Origin: Cellvibrio sp. KY-GH-1
GTDB taxonomy: Bacteria; Pseudomonadota; Gammaproteobacteria; Pseudomonadales; Cellvibrionaceae
NCBI RefSeq assembly: GCF_008806975.1
Contig: NZ_CP031728.1
Coordinates: 3,245,501-3,309,500 of the forward strand
Length of the DNA: 64,000 bases
Direction: 5' to 3'
The notes under the pieces were generated by a model. It did no database searches. It saw nothing but the letters and a program-made list of their open reading frames with translations, and had not been told where the DNA came from. Both the position numbers and the translations under genes were made by a program. Each line of letters begins with the position of its first letter. Within the stretch, counting starts at the first letter, position 1. Positions 19,889-29,700 of the stretch are shown one piece after another.

Positions 19889-20675
19889 ATTTTCTGGACT
19901 GACGAGTCTGGCAACACGTAAACGTTTATTTCCCGAGACCCCCAGTGACTTGATGCTTATGGCAGTCAATACCTTACGATAGTTGCATATTTTCCCGACC
20001 ACGCTCTGCCTAAAAAATATTTAACACAACCTGTCCAAGGACGTCGATCAAACCAGGACGTAACAATTAAAGGAGTTCAGAGTTCAGCTTCTCAGGAAGA
20101 AATTCCAAGATGGATGCGGGATAGATAAGGCACGATGCCGATGTAACTAGGAAGATCACATGCCCGAGCAGGAGGCAAAGGGGCTATTAAGATGCAGCGC
20201 CCCTCTTCAAATTCTCCGTTTTTGATTTACGTTTCAACACTGAGCTCAACGGATTTTCCGCAAATTTCTCCCTTCATAATCTCGGTGTTCACTAAGTCTT
20301 AATTATAGCTTTCTATTTAATTTTTCAAGCCAAGGACCAACTCAACTAATGTGCACATATCTAAAGATTTCCAGCTGCTTCAGCCTTTGCAATTAACTAC
20401 TGGGTTAGTACTAAAAAATAGAATTGTGATGCCACCGCAACTTCGCTCCAAATCCGACGACAGTTTTGCGCTGACTAGAGACATGGCTGATTACTACAGA
20501 CCCTGTTGATCTTTGATTTTTTATTCCGATTATGATAACGTTAACTATCGTGGTAGAAAATAACAATAAAAGTGCTTCAAGCAAAACAGTTTCTCAGCAA
20601 TTCACCAGATATGGCTATCCGCTTCACTCAGGATAAAAGCAATAAATACTCTTAATAATTAATGAGGAAAGACGT
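19889..20675. other. Intergenic region upstream of GH26-like gene A
   Basis: Nearly 790 bases contain no reading frame I would support. Around 20175-20215 there is a GC-rich hairpin (AGGGGC and GCCCCT arms). The last 120 bases are the promoter and leader duplicated at 25289-25411. A remnant of a lost gene or mobile element is possible, but I see no diagnostic ends. Confidence 0.45.
20533..20546. promoter_or_regulatory. Class 2 LacI-type operator candidate before GH26-like gene A
   Basis: TGATAACGTTAACT contains the palindrome core TAACGTTA about 130 bases before the start codon. The same core occurs at exactly the same distance before GH26-like gene B (25269). It differs from the TGTAAyCGrTTACA sites, so a second regulator may act here. 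Confidence 0.5.
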
Positions 20676-21986
20676 ATGTCTTATATAAAATCAACCAGAT
20701 GGCAGCTTGGTCGGTGGGCGGCGCTCGCCGCTTTATCAACCGGAATAACACTGGCTGCACCAACAACCTATGCCGTCACCGGTAAATTTGTTCCCCAAAG
20801 CGGCATTCTCATGACTGTCGGGCAGGATGTGGACAGTATTAACAATTATAAAAACGCCATTGGCCATGTGCCGGCGGGTGTCACCAATTATGTGGGTATC
20901 GCCAATCTGGATGGATTAAATAACAACGCCGATGCCGGTGCTGGCCGCAACAATATTAATGAGCTGGCAAATACTTATCCGAACAGCGCATTAGTGGTTG
21001 GGGTGTCGATGAATGGCCAAGTCGATGCTGTTGCCTCAGGCAGCTACAACGCGAATATCGATACGCTCTTACATAAACTCGCCAGTTATAACCGCCCAAT
21101 ATTTTTACGCTGGGCTTACGAAGTAGATGGCCCTTGGAATGGTCACAGCCCCAGTGGCGTGATTCAATCGTTCCGTTATGTTGCCGATCGCGTTAAGCAG
21201 CTGGGTTATTCCAACCGCATTGCGATGGTGTGGCAAACCATGTCCTACTGCCCTATCGATTCCAATATCGAGCAATGGTATCCGGGTGACCAATATGTTG
21301 ACTGGATCGGCCTGTCCTACTTCGCACCACAAGATTGTAATTTCCGCGAAGTAAATAAAACCGCAAACTTTGCGGTTGCGCACAATAAACCGCTGATGAT
21401 TAATGAATCCACTCCGCAGCGTTTTGCGATTGGCGAATTAAGTTATTCCGCTGATGCAGCACGCGGCACCGGTCGGATAAATAAAACAGCCAACCAAATC
21501 TGGAACGAGTGGTTTGTGGGTTATTTTGAATTTATGGATAGCTATTCATCGCACTTAAAAGCGGTGACTTACATTGACGCCAACTGGAATGCGCAATCGC
21601 GCTGGGCATCGGGCAATGAAGGTTATTGGGGCGATAGCCGTGTAGAAGCTAATGCAACAATCAAAACCAATTGGCTGAATGAACTGAACAATAATGCGCT
21701 GACGGGTGAAACATTTATCTATAAAACTTCGAGCGATTTGTTTAGCAAATTGGGTTTTGGTAGCACGCCATCTTCAGCCGCAGCCAGCTCCGCGCCTGCA
21801 AGCTCTACTGCAACAACCTCGGTAGCCGCAAGTTCAACTGGCAGCACTGGCACTAGCGGTGTGTTTGGCATGACCAGCAGCGGTACTGTGTATCATTTAG
21901 ATGGCGGCCAAACTGCGGGCTTTGTGTACCTGTGTGTGAATGGCGATTGCCGTACAGCGACTAAAGTGGGTAATCGTTACGAGCGC
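20553..21986 (+). repeat. Duplication copy A: promoter, leader and GH26-like domain
   Basis: This stretch matches 25289-26722 at a constant offset of 4736 bases without indels. It covers the leader, signal peptide, catalytic domain, first serine linker and the start of the first four-cysteine module. The substitutions I spotted are scattered and mostly silent. After residue 438 the two proteins diverge abruptly. Confidence 0.9.
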
Positions 21987-23063
21987 AGCTATGCACCAGT
22001 AAATGTCAGCATGAGTTATGCGATTGAATTCAAAGTGCAGGACAATACCATGGGTCAATGCTTGACATCAGCCAATGTCAAACCCGGTCAGGCCGTTTCA
22101 ACACCTTGCTATTTAGGCTCAGTGGCGACCACCAGCAGCACTGCACCCAGCTCAACCGCCATGAGCTCCACTGCCACCAGCTCCATGCCCGCCAGTAAAG
22201 CGGCCAGTTCAAAAGCGAGCAGTGCAACAACCAGTACCGCACTCACTTGTCAAAGCGATACAAATCCATCCCATGTAGTTTCTGGTCGCCGTGGAGAATT
22301 CACTCAAAGTTGGTGCGATACAGTCTGTGTGACCATGATTGGAAATGATACGGGCTGCTTAAATAAAGACGGTATTTTTGTCAGCAACGCTAGCATTTGT
22401 AGTGACCCAGCAAACGCCAAAGAAGCCATGCTGGATATTGAATACAACTTGGGGATCGATATTGACGATGCATTTGTTGCTGCTTCAGGCTACCAAGGTG
22501 CCGTTCCTTCACTCAATCCACGGATGAAAACCGAAGATGTACGTAAATATTTTGTCGCACTACTTGGGCAAGACAGAGGCTCTTCATTAACAGATGCCTT
22601 GAATACCAATGGTGATGCCTGGATTGATCGCAATGAGGCCAGTCAAGCAAAAGGCTCTGACCCACGTCAATTACTCACCACCGGTTTTGGTTGTGGCTTA
22701 TCAACCGATGACATAATGGCATACCTCGGTTTGTACATGGGCGATGGTGCCATTGATAAATACGCGGGCGATTTGGACGCTTCAGTAAAAGCATCCATGC
22801 TTACATTTACTCGCAGCTGGCAGCCAGGCGTTAGCGCACAAGCCTGTGAATATCGCGGCGGTTGCGGCAATACTCAAAGCAGCGCCAAAAGCTCAGCGGC
22901 TTCATCTAGCAACCTAAACTCATCCAAAGCAGCAATCAGCTCTGCAGCAGCGAGCAGTGCGGCGCCCAGCAATAACTGCCCAGTTAGCCACCCGTTCTGG
23001 GCAGCCTCTTGCCAACGCTGTTTTGTCGATGCCAGCCAAGCTGCATCGGCGTCTTGTCATTAA
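20676..23063 (+). CDS. Secreted GH26-like glycoside hydrolase A with EF-hand-like C-terminal region
   Basis: The 795-residue protein has a signal peptide (cleavage near YA, residue 33) and a clan A barrel (about 37-360). The motif RWAYEVDGPW resembles the acid/base motif of GH26 (RPxHExxGxW), giving E149, and MINEST gives E244 as nucleophile. Linkers rich in Ser/Ala flank a four-cysteine module (395-482). A unique region (524-732) follows, containing a calcium-loop-like stretch, N643-E654 with ligands at N643, N645, D647, D651 and E654. The chain ends in a cysteine-rich tail (767-795). GAGGAAAG precedes the ATG. Endo-mannanase or another endo-hexosanase activity is inferred. Gene B has the same catalytic half but a heme-binding tail. 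Confidence 0.75.
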   Translation: MSYIKSTRWQLGRWAALAALSTGITLAAPTTYAVTGKFVPQSGILMTVGQDVDSINNYKNAIGHVPAGVTNYVGIANLDGLNNNADAGAGRNNINELANTYPNSALVVGVSMNGQVDAVASGSYNANIDTLLHKLASYNRPIFLRWAYEVDGPWNGHSPSGVIQSFRYVADRVKQLGYSNRIAMVWQTMSYCPIDSNIEQWYPGDQYVDWIGLSYFAPQDCNFREVNKTANFAVAHNKPLMINESTPQRFAIGELSYSADAARGTGRINKTANQIWNEWFVGYFEFMDSYSSHLKAVTYIDANWNAQSRWASGNEGYWGDSRVEANATIKTNWLNELNNNALTGETFIYKTSSDLFSKLGFGSTPSSAAASSAPASSTATTSVAASSTGSTGTSGVFGMTSSGTVYHLDGGQTAGFVYLCVNGDCRTATKVGNRYERSYAPVNVSMSYAIEFKVQDNTMGQCLTSANVKPGQAVSTPCYLGSVATTSSTAPSSTAMSSTATSSMPASKAASSKASSATTSTALTCQSDTNPSHVVSGRRGEFTQSWCDTVCVTMIGNDTGCLNKDGIFVSNASICSDPANAKEAMLDIEYNLGIDIDDAFVAASGYQGAVPSLNPRMKTEDVRKYFVALLGQDRGSSLTDALNTNGDAWIDRNEASQAKGSDPRQLLTTGFGCGLSTDDIMAYLGLYMGDGAIDKYAGDLDASVKASMLTFTRSWQPGVSAQACEYRGGCGNTQSSAKSSAASSSNLNSSKAAISSAAASSAAPSNNCPVSHPFWAASCQRCFVDASQAASASCH

Positions 23064-23126
23064 GTAATTGCTTTGCTTGCCTGCTTGATGTATTCAGGCA
23101 GGCAATTTAATTTGCGTGATAACAAC

Positions 23127-23720
23127 ATGAAAAACAATCGGCTTTTTCTCGCTTTTACAATCGGAAGCGTGTTTATTTACAGCATGATGTTATTAATCGG
23201 CGTGCAACCGGGCGATTCAGTGCTCTACTCATCACCTGCATTTACCCATGATTCGCCTCTTAGCGAGGCAGAAAAAACAACCGCCCGCGACGACGATGGA
23301 AAGCTTGATAACAACGTCATATCCACATCAGTCTATAACCACAAACCAGAATTAATCTTCGCACCAACGGAAATAACCACGCCATCAAAAAACATGGAGA
23401 GCACCGAAACTTATAAAATAAAATCTGATTTTTTTGATCGAAAAATAAATAACATAGGCAGGGACGAGCAGGGAAATTACGTTGTAACCATTGCAACTGA
23501 TAGCAAAGAAGAAAGCCTTATTCAGTCGACCTCACCTATTTATTACCCTACTGAAACAGACTTAAATTATGGCGTAAAAGGATGTGTACTAGGTGGCTAT
23601 TACATAGAATTAAGCCATCACATTGTATTAATCACAAAGAGCAATGCAAAACAAACACAACACGTTTATCGCTGCGACTACAATAGCGAAACCAATACCT
23701 ACATATTGAGTGACTTATAA
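23127..23720 (+). CDS. Small membrane-anchored or secreted protein of unknown function
   Basis: I do not recognise this 197-residue protein. ATG 23127 is chosen because it gives a basic N-terminus followed by a hydrophobic segment (LFLAFTIGSVFIYSMMLLIGV), which is either a signal peptide or an anchor; the more upstream frame adds unrelated residues. The middle is polar and probably disordered. The C-terminal 70 residues hold two cysteines (KGCVLGGYY and YRCDY) that could form a disulfide. It lies 63 bases after GH26-like gene A on the same strand and ends 11 bases from the convergent heme lipoprotein gene. No clear ribosome site is seen, so translation may be weak or coupled. Confidence 0.55.
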   Translation: MKNNRLFLAFTIGSVFIYSMMLLIGVQPGDSVLYSSPAFTHDSPLSEAEKTTARDDDGKLDNNVISTSVYNHKPELIFAPTEITTPSKNMESTETYKIKSDFFDRKINNIGRDEQGNYVVTIATDSKEESLIQSTSPIYYPTETDLNYGVKGCVLGGYYIELSHHIVLITKSNAKQTQHVYRCDYNSETNTYILSDL

Positions 23721-23731
23721 AAACCACCTGC

Positions 23732-25150
23732 TTATTGAAAATATTTAACAACCGGCTTTACGATAGGATCAAATACCCGCTCATAAATATCTTCGGCATC
23801 AAGCGGATAATAAATCCAATTCACCTGATAGCGTGCAGCCCCGCGCAGATAAAACAAATGTAGCATTTTAAAATCAATTAATTGTGCAATAGTCGCCACG
23901 GTATCAGGGCAATCAATTACTCCCATCTCTGCCGGAACAACGGCTAACAAATCGGCAAGCTGTGCATCCTCTTGACGTAAATCATTTAATACTTGCAGCA
24001 TAACCATATCCAACAAATCCCCCTCCCCCATGCTCCAATCAGGCTGTGGCGCCTCTAAATGAGCCAATGTTGCCAGTGAAAAAGCTTCATCGGGGTCAAC
24101 CCCCAAATCACGGAGTAACTGTTCAATATTGGCGGTGGGAAAACGAGGTGATTGAATTAACTGCTTATAGAGCTGTTGCGCTGATTCACCCTGAGCAGCC
24201 GCTAAACGTTTGGCGAAATAAGCCAACAAAAGTTCCGCGCGCTGGGATTTATACTGTTGCGGATGGATATTCTGCAAACGAACAAAAGCGCCGCGAGCAG
24301 TGGCTGTGCCCATAGCGATATTGGACATAATTAATTCCGCTCCAAACGCATGCTTGGCAATTTTACGTTTAGCGCCGCGCGTCAATGTCTGCGGTGACCA
24401 CTGCAAAAAAGAAAAACGCGGTGAGTTATATTCACCGTGCATCAGTGCATTCATTTTCTTTGCGTGCTTTCCGTCCAGTGCTTCACCCTGTGGCCCCGGA
24501 GCAATATTATCGCCAAATACCCCAGGCCAATCCAAATTAGTGCCCCACACCGGGCGCGCATTCTCAGTGCCGTGACATTGCGCACAACTTGGATCATTGC
24601 GAATCAAGCGCGGTTTATCCCCATCAAAATCAAACACTGAAAATTCCCACCGTCCAGTATTCTCATCCAATTGCGCAACATCTAATAGATTGTATTTAGG
24701 ATCATCCAGTTTGGTGCCGATGTTTAGTAAAAATCGGCCATCAGAACCAAACAACACAATGCGGGGGTATTCCAAATTCGATTGTCCTGTTGCACGGGTA
24801 TGCTCAACTAATGAAAAGTTATTTTGATAGTGCGCTGGAAAGTAATTCACTAACTCATCAATCGAGCGAATGTCTTTTTTCTGAATAAATGCATAAATGC
24901 CTTCCACCGTCATGTCCGGCTGATCAACCAAAGGTGATGGATTTAAAGCACTAATTGGCACAACAGTATCCAGGGCAGATGCAGGGCAAATACCCGCCCG
25001 CGTTGCGCTGCCACCGGTATGAATTAATTGCGCCTGAATTTGCTGTTGATGGGATGGCAATACATTCACTGTTTTATCGCAAGCGCCTAACATTGCCATC
25101 ACAATCACAGCAGCCAAGGGCTTCAAACGCAACTGAATTGTGTTTTGCAT
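23732..25150 (-). CDS. Predicted lipoprotein with a single c-type heme motif
   Basis: From ATG 25150 the 472-residue product has a lipoprotein signal ending in MAMLGAC, with the lipidated cysteine at 24. The next residue is D, the classical inner-membrane retention signal in enterics. A CAQCH motif at 189-193 would attach one heme c covalently, and it is followed by a loop with WPG and a histidine-rich segment. The remaining helical C-terminal half has no family I can name. In-frame starts further upstream would spoil the signal. It sits between the two GH26-like genes on the opposite strand, next to the gene encoding a di-heme GH26-like fusion. An electron-transfer role in the same process is a reasonable inference. 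Confidence 0.65.
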   Translation of the reverse strand: MQNTIQLRLKPLAAVIVMAMLGACDKTVNVLPSHQQQIQAQLIHTGGSATRAGICPASALDTVVPISALNPSPLVDQPDMTVEGIYAFIQKKDIRSIDELVNYFPAHYQNNFSLVEHTRATGQSNLEYPRIVLFGSDGRFLLNIGTKLDDPKYNLLDVAQLDENTGRWEFSVFDFDGDKPRLIRNDPSCAQCHGTENARPVWGTNLDWPGVFGDNIAPGPQGEALDGKHAKKMNALMHGEYNSPRFSFLQWSPQTLTRGAKRKIAKHAFGAELIMSNIAMGTATARGAFVRLQNIHPQQYKSQRAELLLAYFAKRLAAAQGESAQQLYKQLIQSPRFPTANIEQLLRDLGVDPDEAFSLATLAHLEAPQPDWSMGEGDLLDMVMLQVLNDLRQEDAQLADLLAVVPAEMGVIDCPDTVATIAQLIDFKMLHLFYLRGAARYQVNWIYYPLDAEDIYERVFDPIVKPVVKYFQ

Positions 25151-25268
25151 AGAATTTATAGTTAAGTTAGTAAAGTTCATGTTTGCTATAAGCATTCTAC
25201 TTATACATTTTTATTCTTATTTTTCTCTAAAAAACCGACAGATGGCAATTGAATATAGGGATCATTAC

Positions 25269-25282
25269 TGGTAACGTTAACA
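25269..25282. promoter_or_regulatory. Class 2 LacI-type operator candidate before GH26-like gene B
   Basis: TGGTAACGTTAACA carries the same TAACGTTA core, at the same distance from the start codon, as the site at 20533. It is more symmetric than that copy (TGnTAACGTTAnCA). Confidence 0.55.
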
Positions 25283-25288
25283 CTGATA

Positions 25289-26722
25289 GTAGAAAATAAC
25301 AATAAAAGTGCTTCAAGCAAAACAGTTTCTCAGCAATTCACCAGATATGGCTATCCGCTTCATTCAGGATAAAAGCAATAAATACTCTCAATAATTAATG
25401 AGGAAAGACGTATGCCTTATATAAAATCAACCAAGTGGCAGCTTGGTCGGTGGGCGGCGCTCGCCGCTTTATCAACCGGAATAACACTGGCTGCACCAAC
25501 AACCTATGCCGTCACCGGTAAATTTGTTCCCCAAAGCGGCATTCTCATGACTGTCGGGCAGGATGTGGACAGTATTAACAATTACAAAAACGCCATTGGC
25601 CATGTGCCGGCGGGTGTCACCAATTATGTGGGTATCGCCAATCTGGATGGATTAAATAACAACGCCGATGCCGGTGCTGGCCGCAACAATATTAATGAGC
25701 TGGCAAATACTTATCCGAACAGCGCATTAGTGGTTGGGGTGTCAATGAATGGCCAAGTCGATGCTGTTGCCTCAGGCAGCTACAACGCGAATATCGATAC
25801 GCTCTTGCATAAACTCGCCAGTTATAACCGCCCAATATTTTTACGCTGGGCTTACGAAGTAGATGGCCCTTGGAATGGTCACAGCCCCAGTGGCGTGATT
25901 CAATCGTTCCGTTATGTTGCCGATCGCGTTAAGCAGCTGGGTTATTCCAACCGCATTGCGATGGTGTGGCAAACCATGTCCTACTGCCCTATCGATTCCA
26001 ATATCGAGCAGTGGTATCCGGGTGATCAATATGTTGACTGGATCGGCCTGTCCTACTTCGCACCACAAGATTGCAATTTCCGCGAAGTAAATAAAACCGC
26101 AAACTTTGCGGTTGCGCACAATAAACCGCTGATGATTAATGAATCCACTCCGCAACGTTTTGCGATTGGCGAATTAAGTTATTCCGCTGATGCAGCACGC
26201 GGCACCGGTCGGATAAATAAAACAGCCAACCAAATCTGGAATGAGTGGTTTGTGGGTTATTTTGAATTTATGGATAGCTATTCATCGCACTTAAAAGCGG
26301 TGACTTACATTGACGCCAACTGGAATGCGCAATCGCGCTGGGCATCGGGCAATGAAGGTTATTGGGGCGATAGCCGTGTAGAGGCTAATGCAACAATCAA
26401 AACCAATTGGCTGAATGAACTGAACAATAATGCGCTGACGGGTGAAACATTTATCTATAAAACTTCGAGCGATTTGTTTAGCAAATTGGGTTTTGGTAGC
26501 ACGCCATCTTCAGCCGCAGCCAGCTCCGCGCCTGCAAGCTCTACTGCAACAACCTCGGTAGCCGCAAGTTCAACTGGCAGCACTGGCACTAGCGGTGTGT
26601 TTGGCATGACCAGCAGCGGCACGGTGTACCATTTAGATGGTGGCCAAACCGCAGGGTTTGTGTACTTGTGTGTGAATGGCGATTGCCGTACAGCGACTAA
26701 AGTGGGTAATCGTTACGAGCGC
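25289..26722 (+). repeat. Duplication copy B: promoter, leader and GH26-like domain
   Basis: This is the partner of 20553-21986. The encoded residues 9-438 appear identical between the copies even though several third-codon positions differ, for example GAC/GAT and CAG/CAA changes. Confidence 0.9.
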
Positions 26723-29700
26723 TCTTTCGCTCCGGTGACGACAGCCACAACCTATTCAATCGAATTTAAAATCCAGGACAATGCTATTGGCCAATGCCTG
26801 ACATCTGCATCGATTAAACCCGGCAATGCGGTCGCAAGCACACCTTGTTATTCCGGCTCAGTCCCCGTAAGTTCAGCCGCAACCTCTTCAGCACCGGCTT
26901 CAATACCAGCCTCATCTATTCCCGCCAGCTCAGCACCTGCAGCGACTAGCTCCAGCAGTGCTAATACAGACGGTGCAGGTGTATTCGGTTTGACCACCAG
27001 CGGACTGCTGTACCATTTGGACGGCGGTCAAACCGGTGGTTTTGTGTATTTGTGTTTGAATGACAATTGCCAAACGGCCACTAAAACCAATGGCCGCTAT
27101 GAGCGCAATTTTGGTTCGGTCGGCGCTGCGACCAACTATAAGGTCGAGTTTAAAATTCAGGACAATGCCACTGGCCAATGCATCACCTCTGGCAACCTCA
27201 TACCCGGCAGTGCATTAAGCGAAACCGCCTGTTTCAATGGTAGCGTCAGTGTCAGCTCGGCGAGCGTTTCCTCACTTGCCCCTGGCTCCAGCAGTAAGTC
27301 ATCAACCCCATTGAATTCGAGCAGTAAATCATCAACACCGCTTAACTCGAGCAGCAAGTCATCAACACCCTTGAGTTCTAGCAGCCAATCTTCAACCGTA
27401 GCATTGCCAAGTTCCAGCAGCCAATCCTCATCCAGCTCAGCACCCGCCGCGAGCGGTGATTTCGGCTTGGTTTATGTGAGCAATACCAGCGGTATTATTC
27501 GCCATCGCGATAAACCCTTCACCGCTGCGTTTGCCAATCTGTGCTTTAACGGTGCCTGCTCTACAGCAACGCTGCGCAATGGCTACTGGGAACGCAATAT
27601 CGATGGCTTGACCTTGGGCGCGGTTTACAATATCGGCACCCAAATTCAGGACAATGCTATCGGCCAGTGCGCCATTAATACCAATGTTACCTTCCAAAAA
27701 GAGGGCACTTTTGTTACCAGCGCATGCTTACCACCGGATCTTGATGCACCAACCTTACCGGGAAATTTACAAGGTGTGCAGAAAAATGGCCGCGCCGTTG
27801 CGTTGACTTGGACTGCCTCTACTGATAACCGCGGTGTTGCCCGCTATGAATTGTTCCGCAACAACATACTGGTTGCATCGCCCACCGGCACCAGCTACAA
27901 CGATTCTGGTTTGACCGAAAACAGCAGTTACCAATATGCGATCCGTGCCTGTGATGCAGCCAATAACTGCTCAGCAAAAAGTGCGGCAATCATTGTTGCA
28001 ACGGGCAATTTTACGCCCGATACCACAGCCCCTACCGTTCCAGGTAATTTCACCGGTAAAGGCAATTCGATTAATGCAGTCTTGTTGAGCTGGAATGCAT
28101 CAACCGATGCAGCAGGTTTGGTTGCACTCTATAACGTATTTAAAGACAACGTAAAAATTGGCAGTCCGACCACAACATCATTCACCGCTAGCGGTATGAA
28201 AGCCGGTGAGCGTCACAGCTACGCCGTACAAGCCTGTGATGATTCCGGCAATTGCTCGGCCAAAACAACCGCTATCAGCGTGGCTACTAACCCACCAGAT
28301 TTTAGCAATCTGGATTTCACCACCAATTCCCATGAAGGTTATGTACACTTTGGTGGCAATGAAGTTGGCCCAGCACCGCGCGCCAATCGCCCAGATGCCT
28401 TAGCAACCCCCATCAATGGCGCCACCGCTAATCCACGTGGCTTTGCATTTGATATCACCGGCAACCAATTAACTTGGCGCTGGGGTGCAAACAATGTTCC
28501 ACAAGGTACTGCGGGCGATGTTGGTTTCACCCGTACCGCAGGCGATTCCGGCCTTGAAATGCATTGCTCTGAAGATGGCAACAAGACCTTTAAAATGGCC
28601 AAGTTGGTTAATTCAACCCTGACCATTCCATGTTCGTCAGCTAATTACACTTACTTCTTCCGCTACAAACACCCGCTGGCAATGAGCAGTTTGGCCGGTA
28701 CCGATTGGATTCACACGGCACTCTTCACTATCGCCACACGGGTTAACGTCAATGCCTACACCCCCTTCACCGATGGCTCTTCCAACTGGATGCGCTGGCG
28801 CCACCCGATTGCGCATGACGGTTGTACCGCAGCGGTATCGGATGCATGTCATAACAACAGCTTGTTGCGCGATTTGGATCGCTACACCATTTGGGTCGAT
28901 GACTCGCCCAACAATGTACAAGTTCGCCACTCGGCAAGCGGCGGTATTTTGCGGATTGAAGCAGCGCGTCATCACGCCGGCAACTCCAATGGCCAACAAC
29001 AATTCACCTACAACATGGGTACTGGGTTTGGCAGTGAGTTCAGTTATGGTCAAGTCATTCAATTTGAGATCACCGCTGTAGCCGGCTCGCAGGTTTACAA
29101 CGACTTCTCCTACTACACCGTCGGTTTAGGTTGGGGTAACTACGGTGACCCGCGTTTGAACCCAGCGGGCCGTGCCAGTACCACCATGATTATCGCCGGT
29201 GCACCGGGTGCGGACATCTTCAATGAACAAGAAGCTATCTTTACCCAACCACTGGTCACAGTTCACTCGGAAGGTTTGATGAATGACTTCATTGTCGGTC
29301 ACCACCTATTCCATGGTATTGACCCCAAGGTTCGTCATGGTGCACACGACCAAGTAAAAATTGGTGAGCGCAGCTGTGGCGGATGTCACTTCCGCGATGG
29401 TCGCGGCTCAGAGGTGATTGACACACCACGCGGCAAACGCCTACCACCACCGGTATACGGCGTAAAATTGCTGGAGTGGATGGTCGGCCGTGAAGCGGGT
29501 TTCCGTTGGGATGGCCAAGTAGCAAGCGTTGAAGATCAAATCCATAACGCGCTACTGGAAGATCATGGTGTTAGAGCAGAAGATCTACCTCCCCGCGTGC
29601 TGGAAACTCTTGTTAACTACACCGAAGTGCTGACCGTGCCTGCACGTCGCCCAGCGGTATACGACAATCCTTCAGTTGCGCGTGGCGATGTAGCATTCAA

